DNA of 64,000 bases from G963664115 sp965263045 (lineage in GTDB: Bacteria; Acidobacteriota; Terriglobia; 20CM-2-55-15): positions 1,922,001-1,986,000 of the forward strand of contig CBDHGK010000041.1 of the NCBI GenBank assembly GCA_965263045.1. Reading direction: 5' to 3'. This document shows, one piece after another, positions 8,994-16,498 of this stretch (its first letter is position 1; each line of letters starts with the position of its first letter). Below the pieces are notes generated by a model. It worked only from the letters and a program-made list of their open reading frames with translations. It ran no database searches and was not told the DNA's origin. Both the position numbers and the translations under genes were made by a program.

Positions 8994-9039
8994 TGAGTGT
9001 ACTGCCGTCAGCAACTGACCGCTTTCTCCAAGGCCGGCA
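8994..9039 (+). promoter_or_regulatory. Candidate selenocysteine UGA with downstream bacterial SECIS hairpin
   Basis: UGA is at 8994-8996. Directly downstream, GTCAG (9007-9011) and CTGAC (9015-9019) form a 5-bp stem with loop CAA. An alternative larger stem pairs TGCCG (9003-9007) with CGGCA (9035-9039). Bacterial SECIS elements sit immediately after the UGA, so the location fits. The small loop lacks an obvious conserved G, so the exact fold is uncertain. Confidence 0.4.
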
Positions 9040-9044
9040 AGCTA

Positions 9045-10195
9045 GTGTAGTCCGTCACAGTTAATGTAACTTATTCAGCTTTCCTACGTCTGAGTATATA
9101 TGAGGAGAGCACCGACGATTAAATTGGACATTCCTGTGCGGAAGGAACTGGAGCGACTGAGCCGAAGCCGCAGTGTGGCGGTCCGGTTGGCGGAACGATC
9201 TCGAATTGTCTTGCTGGCCGCCGGGGGTCTGGACAATCAGGAGATCGCTGCCAAGTTGGACATCACTCGTCAAAAGGCCGGACGTTGGCGCGATCGTTTC
9301 GTTGAAGATGGCCTCGGGGGAATCGAAAAGGACGCTTCCCGCAGTGGACGGATTCCCTCGATCGGCCGCCGGAAGCGGGCCCGGATCGTGAAGAAGACGG
9401 TCGAAGGGAAGCCTCCGAACGCCACGCACTGGAGCCGGTCCTTGATGGCCAGGGCAACCGGCGTCAGCGAGTCCACGGTAGGGAGAATCTGGCGGGCTCA
9501 TGGCTTGAAGCCTCATCTGGCACGCACCTTCAAACTTTCCAACGACAAACAATTTGTCGAGAAGTTGGAGGATGTGGTCGGTTTGTATCTGAACCCTCCG
9601 GAAAACGCCATTGTTTTGTCCTGCGATGAGAAGAGCCAGATGCAGGCCCTGGACCGCACGCAACCCGGGTTACCTCTGAAGAAGGGGCGGTGCGGCACCC
9701 TCACCCACGACTACAAACGCAACGGGACGACCACGATGTTCGCCGCGCTCAATACGCTGGACGGCTCGATTATCGGGACCTGTATGCCGAAGCATCGTCA
9801 TCAGGAATGGATCCGGTTTCTCAATCAGATCAAACGTTCCGTGCCGAAAGACAAACAGATCCATATCATTTGCGACAACTACGCCACGCACAAACATCAG
9901 AAAGTCGTCAACTGGTTGAAGCGCAACACGCGCTTTCATGTGCACTTCACACCGACCAGTGCATCCTGGCTGAACATGGTCGAACGCTTCTTCCGGGATC
10001 TTTCCGAACAACGGCTTCGGCGCGGGGTTTTCCATTCGGTTCCTGAGCTAATCCAGGCCGTGGAGGAATATGTCGGGGGTCACAATCAGAACCCGAAGCC
10101 CTTCATTTGGACCGCAACGGCTTCCGATATTCTTGAAAAAGTTCAACGTGCCCGAAAGAAGCTCGATAAGTTACAGTCTGTTTGACGGGGGCCAC
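9045..10195. mobile_element. IS630-family insertion sequence (1151 bp, complete)
   Basis: The element is bounded by TA at 9043-9044 and TA at 10196-10197, the TA duplication of IS630/Tc1-type elements. Its ends are imperfect inverted repeats sharing GTG at the tip, CCGTCA, TGTAACTTAT (9065-9074 against 10166-10175) and AGCTT, at symmetrical distances. It contains one intact transposase gene and lies in the same orientation as the redoxin gene it interrupts. Confidence 0.93.
9100..10185 (+). CDS. IS630-family transposase
   Basis: This single-frame transposase has 361 residues, unlike the many IS630 members that need frameshifting. Residues 1-130 form paired helix-turn-helix DNA-binding domains (DNQEIAAKLDITRQKAGRWRD, then a winged-helix segment containing GVSESTVGRIWRAHGL). 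The DDE catalytic domain follows, with Asp in VLSCDEKSQ, Asp in IICDNYATHKH and Glu in SWLNMVERFF, the family pattern. The stop codon lies inside the right inverted repeat. The gene is intact and the element likely mobile. Confidence 0.96.
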   Translation: MRRAPTIKLDIPVRKELERLSRSRSVAVRLAERSRIVLLAAGGLDNQEIAAKLDITRQKAGRWRDRFVEDGLGGIEKDASRSGRIPSIGRRKRARIVKKTVEGKPPNATHWSRSLMARATGVSESTVGRIWRAHGLKPHLARTFKLSNDKQFVEKLEDVVGLYLNPPENAIVLSCDEKSQMQALDRTQPGLPLKKGRCGTLTHDYKRNGTTTMFAALNTLDGSIIGTCMPKHRHQEWIRFLNQIKRSVPKDKQIHIICDNYATHKHQKVVNWLKRNTRFHVHFTPTSASWLNMVERFFRDLSEQRLRRGVFHSVPELIQAVEEYVGGHNQNPKPFIWTATASDILEKVQRARKKLDKLQSV

Positions 10196-10491
10196 TAGCT
10201 GAAGAAGGCGTCAAAGTTGTGGCCGCTTCCGTAGATACGGAGGAAAACGCGCGCAAGACGATTGACGAATGTGGGCTCAATTTTCCGATGGGATTCGGTC
10301 TCGATATGAAGTCGGTATCGGCTCTGACCGGATGCTTCTACGAAGATCGCCGCGAGATTCTTCATAGCACGGGGTGGGTCCTCCGGCCTGACGGCCGGAT
10401 CATGGTGGGTGTTTACAGCTCGGGCCCGATTGGTCGGCTCGTGTGGCAGGATGTGGTTGGCTTAGTCCAATTCGCCCGGTCGCAGGGCTAG

Positions 10492-10836
10492 GCAACTGCA
10501 GTCCCCATCTCGTCCAGAGATTCATAATGGGACCGTTGGGCCGATCGTCATTGATTAGTCAGCGGTTGAATCGGCCAAGGCCGCTTTGATATAAGGCTGA
10601 AGGACCGCATAGTAGCGGAGATGGCCGGCATCTTCCGGGGCCTGATCCCTAAAGACAAGGAATGCTGGTACTCTGTGACCCTAAAGTCGATTCCGAACAT
10701 ACCGCTACCGAAAGGCACTGCGGAGTCGAATCCGCAGTAAAGCAAGCAGCCCGTGGCAGGATTTTCGAGGGCCTCCGAAGGGGAAGGTATGCGCGGTCAG
10801 TGCCGTCGAGGATGAGTTCCAGACGATGAGTTCCAT
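10492..10836. other. Intergenic stretch with a hairpin and a possible gene remnant
   Basis: ACTGCGGA (10717-10724) and TCCGCAGT (10731-10738) form a perfect 8-bp stem with a 6-base loop and no T-run after it. On the minus strand a stop-terminated frame ending at 10555 reads smoothly for about 40 codons (ending ALADSTAD) but lacks a start and is closed by a stop upstream; it may be the tail of a lost gene. No intact gene was seen. Confidence 0.4.
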
Positions 10837-11799
10837 ATGAAACGCAGCAACAAGCTCAATCTCTTCCAGTTGAAGAAAATGAAGCGGAACGGGACGCCCG
10901 TTGTCTGGATCACGGCTTACGACTACCCCCTCGCCCATGTATCCGAGGAGGCCGGCGTCGACATGATTCTCGTCGGCGATTCTGGCGGCATGGTGCAACT
11001 AGGCCACGAAACAACGAATCCGGTGACGATGGATGAGATGATGATTCTCGCGAAGGCGGCCCGGCGTGGGGCTCCGGAGACCTTTATCGTCGGTGACATG
11101 CCGCAGGGTTCCTACGAGGTGTGTGACGAGGACGCCGCCCGAAACGCGCTGCGGTTTATCAAAGAGACCGGCTGTGACGCCGTCAAACTGGAAGGTGGCC
11201 GCCGCATGGCATCGCGTGTCCGGGCTGTTGCAGACGCGGGCATCATTGTCATCGGACACCTGGGCCTCACGCCTCAGAGCGCGACATCGTTCGGGGGCTA
11301 TCGGGTCCAGGGTAAGACCCTGGAGAGTTTCGAAGCCACTATGGAAGACGCGTTCGCGTTGCAGGAAGCCGGCGCTGTGGCTATCCTGCTTGAAGCGATG
11401 CCCAGCGAGCCGGCCGGACAGGTGGCGCGGGCCGTTGAAATACCCGTCCTTGGAATCGGAGCCGGCAACAAGGTCGATGGCCAGCTCATGATTATTCATG
11501 ATGTCCTGGGATTCTATCAGCCCTTTCGCCCGTCGTTTGCCAAGTGCTACATCCCGCAGGTCGCGTCCAGATTCCTCAGCCAACTGTCGAAGTGTGCCGA
11601 TGTCCGCCTGATGGGCAGAGATGAACGCAAGGATGGCCTTCTGACGTTGACACAGCTTGCCGTCGAGGAATACGTGTCCGAAGTCCGCGCGGGAACTTTT
11701 CCAAGTTCTGAATACTGCTATCAAATCCAAGCTGACGACATGGACGGTCTCCGACGCTCGCAGTTCTGGCAGAAGCCCCGGAAAGCATCATCAGGTTGA
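10837..11799 (+). CDS. panB: 3-methyl-2-oxobutanoate hydroxymethyltransferase-like protein
   Basis: PanB transfers a hydroxymethyl group from methylene-tetrahydrofolate to 2-oxoisovalerate in pantothenate synthesis. The TIM-barrel landmarks are present: TAYDYPLA, LVGDS, GDMPQGSYE, VKLEGG, GHLGLTPQS, GGYRVQGK, LLEAMPSEP and IGAGNKVDGQLMIIHD, retaining the metal-binding Asp and Glu and the catalytic Lys/Glu. Two positions differ from usual PanB: DMPQ for DMPF and GNKVDGQ for GPxxDGQ. At 320 residues it is about 45 longer than usual because of a C-terminal extension. panC and panD are not adjacent. It may be a PanB paralogue acting on another keto acid; the family call is firm, the exact substrate less so. 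Confidence 0.82.
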   Translation: MKRSNKLNLFQLKKMKRNGTPVVWITAYDYPLAHVSEEAGVDMILVGDSGGMVQLGHETTNPVTMDEMMILAKAARRGAPETFIVGDMPQGSYEVCDEDAARNALRFIKETGCDAVKLEGGRRMASRVRAVADAGIIVIGHLGLTPQSATSFGGYRVQGKTLESFEATMEDAFALQEAGAVAILLEAMPSEPAGQVARAVEIPVLGIGAGNKVDGQLMIIHDVLGFYQPFRPSFAKCYIPQVASRFLSQLSKCADVRLMGRDERKDGLLTLTQLAVEEYVSEVRAGTFPSSEYCYQIQADDMDGLRRSQFWQKPRKASSG

Positions 11800-11950
11800 C
11801 CGCATCCGGAGTCGACGCGGGCCCTTCTCCCAGATGCCTGGATGGTGGCTGAGGACCGGCTGTGGGGTTCGGCCAACAGGGTCGAAATCGATCGCAGTGG
11901 CCGCTCGACCCCGGTGGCCGCGGCCCACGAGACTTCTGCCACGGGCTGCT

Positions 11951-12120
11951 AGCCTGGGTTTCTCACCAGTTGAGCGGCCACGTTAGTTGGAGCCCGAGAT
12001 ATGGGACGGACACCTAATTCTCTAGGTCGGCAGAGATCACGGTGTGTTGACATACCGAATTAGGTGTCCGTCCCAGATCTCCCGCCCAGCAAGGCTTATT
12101 TGATGTGAGAAACCCTGGCT
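11951..12120. repeat. REPIN-like nested palindromic element
   Basis: The inner arms TGGGACGGACACCTAATTC (12002-12020) and their exact reverse complement (12057-12075) form a perfect 19-bp inverted repeat with a 36-base centre. Outer arms AGCCTGGGTTTCTCAC (11951-11966) and GTGAGAAACCCTGGCT (12105-12120) match at 15 of 16. The inner arm resembles REP sequences mobilised by REP-associated tyrosine transposases (recollection, not checked). The rest of the intergenic stretch 11800-12277 shows no gene. Confidence 0.8.
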
Positions 12121-12277
12121 CCCGAACTGGTGATCTATACCGGTTAGGGTGACTCGAATGTTTCCGTCGGGACGGGTTAACCATTTGAAGACCGGTTCCG
12201 TGCAACGGCCGGTCTGATCGATCGGTCAGGACTGTCCAGAGGAACCGACTGGGTTCCGGGAATAGACTTTCAGATTC

Positions 12278-13132
12278 ATGCCCCGTCGACTGCCGATCCC
12301 CGATGCCATTGAAGACTACCGCGACGTCCGATGGCTGCGGACCGAAATGGCGTCTGTGAATACGGCCCAAGAGGCGGAGCGCTTTATTGAAGACATTGGA
12401 TTTGCGGGCTGTCTGACAGACGCGCGGCGGCCCGGTCCATCGCTGTACATTGCAGTTTGCGGAAGGCGTGACGCCATCATGCCGCCTAACGTCCAGAAAG
12501 ATCCGGAGAGTGCCCTCACATGGCAGCTGAAGGATGCGGTGATGAAGCGTGGGCGCGTTTACTACGCCAAGCTTTCCCGGGGTAAAACCATGTTTCTGGC
12601 TCCGCGGATGATCCCCTATTTCAAGGCCCTCTGGGGAATTCCACCGCGTCAGGAGGGCATGCGTTTGAGCCCTTCGGCCCGATCCATCCTCGGGGTGTTG
12701 CGCCGGGAGTGGGAAATGGCGACAGCCGATCTGCGTTCTGAATCGGGTGTGACGGATCGGAAAACGTTCACACGGGCCATGGATGAGCTCCAGGCGGCGA
12801 TGCTCGTCGTCCCCAGTGAAGCCATCTATCATCCGAAGTTCACCTACCTGTGGGAGTTGGCCACGGAGCGATTTCCCGACGAGCTCGCTGCGAGGAAAAA
12901 GCAGTTAACGGCGGTACGGGAAGTCGCGCGATGCTATCTCGACGGCGCGGGTCTCACCCTGCACGGCGAACTGGCGCGCGTCACCGGTTTGTCACGGGTC
13001 GAAGCCGGAATCGGGAACCAGGTCCTGGTCAGGGAAGGGTTCGCGCAGGCGATTGCACCTGGAACGTATCGCCTGAGCCGTCTGAGTGAGAGTCGGTTGT
13101 CTGCGGGTGCAACGGGCAGATCTCCGAAATAA
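12278..13132 (+). CDS. Winged-helix-type protein, possibly AlkZ-related
   Basis: The 284-residue soluble protein begins MPRRLPIPDAIEDYRDVRWL. The middle contains FLAPRMIPYFKALWG, then two consecutive segments that look like winged helices: SPSARSILGVLRREWEMAT followed by DRKTFTRAMDELQ, and near the C-terminus a GLSRVEAGIGNQVLVREG segment. The arrangement is reminiscent of the HTH_42/AlkZ-YcaQ group of DNA glycosylases, but I cannot identify the catalytic QxQ/QxD motif, so this is a tentative relationship. It is monocistronic, after the REPIN-like element and convergent with the alpha/beta hydrolase gene. Confidence 0.55.
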   Translation: MPRRLPIPDAIEDYRDVRWLRTEMASVNTAQEAERFIEDIGFAGCLTDARRPGPSLYIAVCGRRDAIMPPNVQKDPESALTWQLKDAVMKRGRVYYAKLSRGKTMFLAPRMIPYFKALWGIPPRQEGMRLSPSARSILGVLRREWEMATADLRSESGVTDRKTFTRAMDELQAAMLVVPSEAIYHPKFTYLWELATERFPDELAARKKQLTAVREVARCYLDGAGLTLHGELARVTGLSRVEAGIGNQVLVREGFAQAIAPGTYRLSRLSESRLSAGATGRSPK

Positions 13133-13167
13133 GTCCGACCGGACGCTCCGGAGACGGTTTCGTGCGC

Positions 13168-14103
13168 TTAATGCCTGCGGATAAACTCAAGTACAGCCCG
13201 GTTAAATGTCTCCGGCTGTTCCCAGTAAGTGGAGTGTCCCGCATTGGGCACGATCAGGCCTTCGGAATTTCTGATTCGCGCCGTGTAGTATCGCTGCAGG
13301 GGCGGTGGCGCGGACAAGTCCGCACCTCCTGTGATCAGCAGGGTTGGAGTCTCGATCCCCTCGAGAAGCGAGAACGTCAGGTGGTTTCGCAGCGGCTGTG
13401 TTTCCAGCAGCGGCCCCGCAGGACGGCTCCTGCTTTGAAGCTCGATCCAGCGGCGCGTGCCCTCCGGGTTGGCGGCCCGGTACAACGGCCCCAGCTCGCG
13501 GAACCAGACCGGCAAGTCCGGGTACTGGGAAGGTCGCAGCGTGCTGACCAGATCCAGATACTCTTCATCCTCCACCCGACCGACGTTGTTGGCAATCACG
13601 AGGCTCCGCAACCTCTGGGGAAACGACACCGCATAGTCCATGGCGACCGAGCCGCCAGCCGCCGTTGCCACGAGGTGAAAACGACCCACGCCCAGGTGAT
13701 CCAGGAGGCCCTCGAGGTCGTCGGCCGCAGTGCCGGGCTGCGGGCCCGACGGGTCCACGACCGACCGGCCCCATCCGCGCCGGTCATAGGCGATGAAGCG
13801 GTATCCGGCCGCCGTGAAGGCCGGAATTTGATGTTCCCAGACCTGGCTGCTGCCGGACCCTGCGTGCAGGAACACGGCCGGTACTCCGCCGCCACCGGAA
13901 TCGCTGAACCAGATGCGGACTCCGGGCAGCTCAGCGTAGCCCTCGCGGGCTGGGGCCGTTGGTTCGGCTGATGCTTGAGGCCGCGCATGCGCCGACGATT
14001 CAACGCCGGGCAACACCCCGCTGCCAGTGATCACAAGAAGTGACGCGCTGATCAGCCATTGAAAGCACCAGCGAATCCTGTCCGTGCTGCGCAGTCGGGC
14101 CAT
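13168..14103 (-). CDS. Exported alpha/beta hydrolase-fold protein lacking the nucleophile Ser
   Basis: The protein has 311 residues with an N-terminal hydrophobic segment (about 12-30) that looks like a signal peptide or anchor. The fold is clear: oxyanion strand VFLHAGSGS (77-85), AYDRRGWGRS, the elbow strand HLVATAAGGS (143-152), the acid in LLITGGADLSAPP and His in NAGHSTYWEQP. The nucleophile elbow, usually G-x-S-x-G, reads A-T-A-A-G, so position 148 is Ala instead of Ser. Hydrolase activity by the usual triad is therefore not expected; such members may act as cofactor-independent lyases or oxygenases, or as binding proteins. It stands alone and is convergent with the upstream gene. Confidence 0.85.
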   Translation of the reverse strand: MARLRSTDRIRWCFQWLISASLLVITGSGVLPGVESSAHARPQASAEPTAPAREGYAELPGVRIWFSDSGGGGVPAVFLHAGSGSSQVWEHQIPAFTAAGYRFIAYDRRGWGRSVVDPSGPQPGTAADDLEGLLDHLGVGRFHLVATAAGGSVAMDYAVSFPQRLRSLVIANNVGRVEDEEYLDLVSTLRPSQYPDLPVWFRELGPLYRAANPEGTRRWIELQSRSRPAGPLLETQPLRNHLTFSLLEGIETPTLLITGGADLSAPPPLQRYYTARIRNSEGLIVPNAGHSTYWEQPETFNRAVLEFIRRH

Positions 14104-14170
14104 CCGCCGAGAATACTACGCGCATCCGCTTCACTCCATCCTTAAAAGAGATCTTTCGGCTGGACCGGCC

Positions 14171-15385
14171 TCACGCGGTCAGGCATCCGAGAGTCTGACG
14201 GCTCCACCCGACGGCATCCATGTAGCAGTCCCGGATCGGGCCCTGTGCCAATCCGTAGAATTGTACTTCGTCCCAGTCCGCACGCTCATAGGCCACAGTG
14301 CAGCGCAGGGCCTGACCAATAGTGCCAGACCGATCGATGATCCCGGCCTTGACGATTGCTGCGATCGGGAGATTCGACAGGGCATCTTCGATCGGGAGGT
14401 CGAGCAGCGCGTCCAGAACTGATAGCAATCCCGCCGAGAAGAATGATTCCTGTTGCGCTTCTTTCTTTCCCTCGGCCAGGCGCTCGCACATGCGTGCGCG
14501 GATCAGGGCCACGCTGATCAGCTCCCGTGGTTTGTTGTCGACCGCCGACAACAGGAGCACACTCGCCCAGTTGCGGAGTCGTTCGGCACCGACCATTCGT
14601 GCAGCGTGACCGATTGACGCAACCTCACTGGCAAGGCCGACTGCAGCCGAATTCGCATAGAGAAGTAACTTGTAGCTGAGCGTGATGTCCTGCGAGATTG
14701 TCTGTTCCAGGTCAGATATTGTCAGTTCAGGATCCTGAAGTTTGGACACGATGCGGAGCATCGTCAAGCGACTTACCGAAAGATCTCCCGCCATTCTGGC
14801 CGGCTTATACAGGAACCGTCCCTTGTAGTAGTCGAAGCCGAGGCTCTTGGGGAACTCCAGGTCATCGTAGGTGTCCACGCTGTCGGCGAGGAGCTTCCCT
14901 GGAAACCGACTGAGCGCCTGGACTCGATCCCGTAGCTCGTCCGGCAGATATTTCGTCACGTCGATCCTGATCGCGAAGGCGTGCTGGGCGAGCGTGCCGA
15001 AGGCGTCGTTATCGGTGGGGTCGGAAAGAGCGATCCGGTAACCTTGACGCACCAGTGCCGAAATTTTGTCACCGTAACCATCCCAGCAGGGCTCGTCGGA
15101 AAGACATAGAACGACACGCGACTTCGGCATGTGCTCGAACAGACCGTCTCTGAACTCCTGACTCGTCAGATGAACGAAGCCTGTGTGCTCTCCGACAATC
15201 TGATCCAGGCCGGAATCGGTAAACGTGCTGAGAATCGCGCGCGCCGCCTCCGACTTTGCCATTCCCGTCGTCGCCAGGTCTCGGTGAGCGCGCAACTCGT
15301 AGCCGGCAACTTCGAGTCCGGACTGGTGAATCGGTTGTCGGCTGAGGAGGAAATCCTGTTCCGTATGTATCATTGAGTCGCCCAT
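14171..15385 (-). CDS. EAL-like plus HDOD domain regulator
   Basis: Of 404 residues, about 8-195 form an EAL-type barrel (FLLSRQPIHQSGLEVAGYELRA at the start, FDYYKGRFLYKP at its end) that lacks the E-A-L and metal-binding Glu/Asp set, so it should not hydrolyse cyclic di-GMP. About 205-400 form an HDOD domain (LTMLRIVSKLQDPELTISDLE, SYKLLLYANSA, IGHAARMVGAERLRNWA). The pair is the YuxH architecture, used for signalling output without catalysis. Two in-frame ATGs (15385, 15373) are possible, neither with a good ribosome site. Confidence 0.92.
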   Translation of the reverse strand: MGDSMIHTEQDFLLSRQPIHQSGLEVAGYELRAHRDLATTGMAKSEAARAILSTFTDSGLDQIVGEHTGFVHLTSQEFRDGLFEHMPKSRVVLCLSDEPCWDGYGDKISALVRQGYRIALSDPTDNDAFGTLAQHAFAIRIDVTKYLPDELRDRVQALSRFPGKLLADSVDTYDDLEFPKSLGFDYYKGRFLYKPARMAGDLSVSRLTMLRIVSKLQDPELTISDLEQTISQDITLSYKLLLYANSAAVGLASEVASIGHAARMVGAERLRNWASVLLLSAVDNKPRELISVALIRARMCERLAEGKKEAQQESFFSAGLLSVLDALLDLPIEDALSNLPIAAIVKAGIIDRSGTIGQALRCTVAYERADWDEVQFYGLAQGPIRDCYMDAVGWSRQTLGCLTA

Positions 15386-15818
15386 TTGAATCGTGGTTTG
15401 TTCGGCCTGAGTCGTCCGGTTAATTCATTCATTTGTCGTTCCCGCACTTTAAGTCACGTTATCTCGTGAGGTTTCCGCCGCGTGCTGACCCCGCCAGGTC
15501 ATTGAGACGCGTTATAGTTTCGAGCAATCCTCGTGCCAATCTCGGAGGGGCTCTGCCGAACGCGAGCGCGTCTGCCGCAACGCGCGTCTGCCGCAGCGAT
15601 AAAAATCTCCGGCGGCCCGGATGTATGGCTAAGACCGTTCGAGAACGGGTCGTGAATCAGAGCTTGTCATTTCGGCAAACCCATTGGATTTACTGCCGGA
15701 TGGACAGGTGGCGCGGGGAAATCGAATTGGCCGCCCGCGTTCTGCAACGGACACCTTGAATCAAAGTGCTCTCACAGAACGGAGCGGCCTGTGACTGCAG
15801 CTCGTGACCGATTGCAGC
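15386..15818. other. Intergenic stretch, no gene seen
   Basis: It contains a short imperfect direct repeat around 15568-15600 (CGCGTCTGCCGCA twice). A plus-strand frame at 15433-15759 has atypical composition and no ribosome-binding site, so I do not call it. Confidence 0.45.
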
Positions 15819-16319
15819 TTAGCCCATGCTGCCTTCGTCGGCGGAAGGACCGTAGATGGACGGAACCGACACGTTGAGTTCACGCAGGTAGACTGAAAGC
15901 TGGCCCCGATGGTGGATCACGTGGTTGAGCACAAAGGTGCGGACCACGGCGATCTTGGGCAGCGTCATCAGGGTCTGATCGCCCTGCTTGAGGGACCAGT
16001 CTTTCATAAACGTCTCGTCGCTGCACCCGGCAATCGCCGCGCGTGCAGCAGCGACGTTCTTGTCGAAAAGCGCAAGAACTTCGGCCTTCGAACCGCCTTC
16101 AAAGGGTGTATAGCCGGCGGCGAGATCGAGATCATCATGGTCGATGCCGGCGCTGGCCCATGCGGGCATCTCGGCAACGTGAGACACAAGCCGACCGGCG
16201 GTCATGGACTTTTCATGGGGCTTCCAGCCGTACTGGTCTTCTGGAACGCGATCGATAACGATGCGCGATGTCGCCATTTCCTGATCGAATTCAGGTATGA
16301 GAGAGGCGCTGATTGCCAT
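15819..16319 (-). CDS. DinB family protein
   Basis: The start is ATG 16319 because AGGAGG lies a few bases upstream; the longer frame from 16355 reads through that site. The 166-residue protein is a four-helix bundle of the DinB/YfiT type. Candidate metal ligands are His in LVSHVAEMPAW near residue 47 and the HVIHHRGQLSVYLRE motif near residues 130-145, matching the three-His site. DinB proteins are thought to be metal-dependent transferases, for example with bacillithiol or mycothiol; the substrate here is unknown. Monocistronic. Confidence 0.92.
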   Translation of the reverse strand: MAISASLIPEFDQEMATSRIVIDRVPEDQYGWKPHEKSMTAGRLVSHVAEMPAWASAGIDHDDLDLAAGYTPFEGGSKAEVLALFDKNVAAARAAIAGCSDETFMKDWSLKQGDQTLMTLPKIAVVRTFVLNHVIHHRGQLSVYLRELNVSVPSIYGPSADEGSMG

Positions 16320-16498
16320 TATTTTCCTCCTGTGGGTTAAAAGGTCGGCGAACATCTTACATCAGGTCATGTGGGAAAATCATGTGCAGGTGCCGGACCG
16401 CCCGGATGAACAGGTGAACGGTGATCCGATATCGTGTGGTAAAACAGGATCGTGTCATTGTTGATGTTATGATTACCGTTCGAATGGAGGAGTATGCG

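Larger units (their letters stand above)
8850..10491 (+). pseudogene. Redoxin/AhpC-like selenoprotein gene split by an IS630 insertion
   Basis: The start is ATG 8850 behind GGGGAGGAG. Codons 1-65 are 8850-9044 and the remainder is 10198-10491; removing the IS and one TA rejoins an open frame of 162 residues across KAGKL/AEEGVK. Codon 49 (8994-8996) is TGA in the context GHW-TGA-VYC, where related thioredoxin-fold peroxiredoxin-like proteins carry Cys-x-x-Cys after a VLFYRGHW strand. I therefore read it as selenocysteine in a U-x-x-C active site. The downstream part (ECGLNFPMGFGLD, GWVLRPDGRIMVGVYSSGPI) is the normal redoxin C-terminus. As assembled the gene cannot yield full protein. Apart from the IS and the UGA it shows no other decay, so the insertion looks recent. 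Confidence 0.78.

Noticed and set aside
8748..8996. An 82-residue protein ending at the TGA
   Set aside because: The sequence continues as a redoxin after the TGA and the supported start is 8850; a plain nonsense reading ignores the exact Cys-position match.
10555..10680. Minus-strand open segment with protein-like ending
   Set aside because: No start codon and closed by a stop upstream; too short to call.
15433..15759. Plus-strand frame of 108 residues
   Set aside because: No ribosome site, odd composition and no resemblance to a family.
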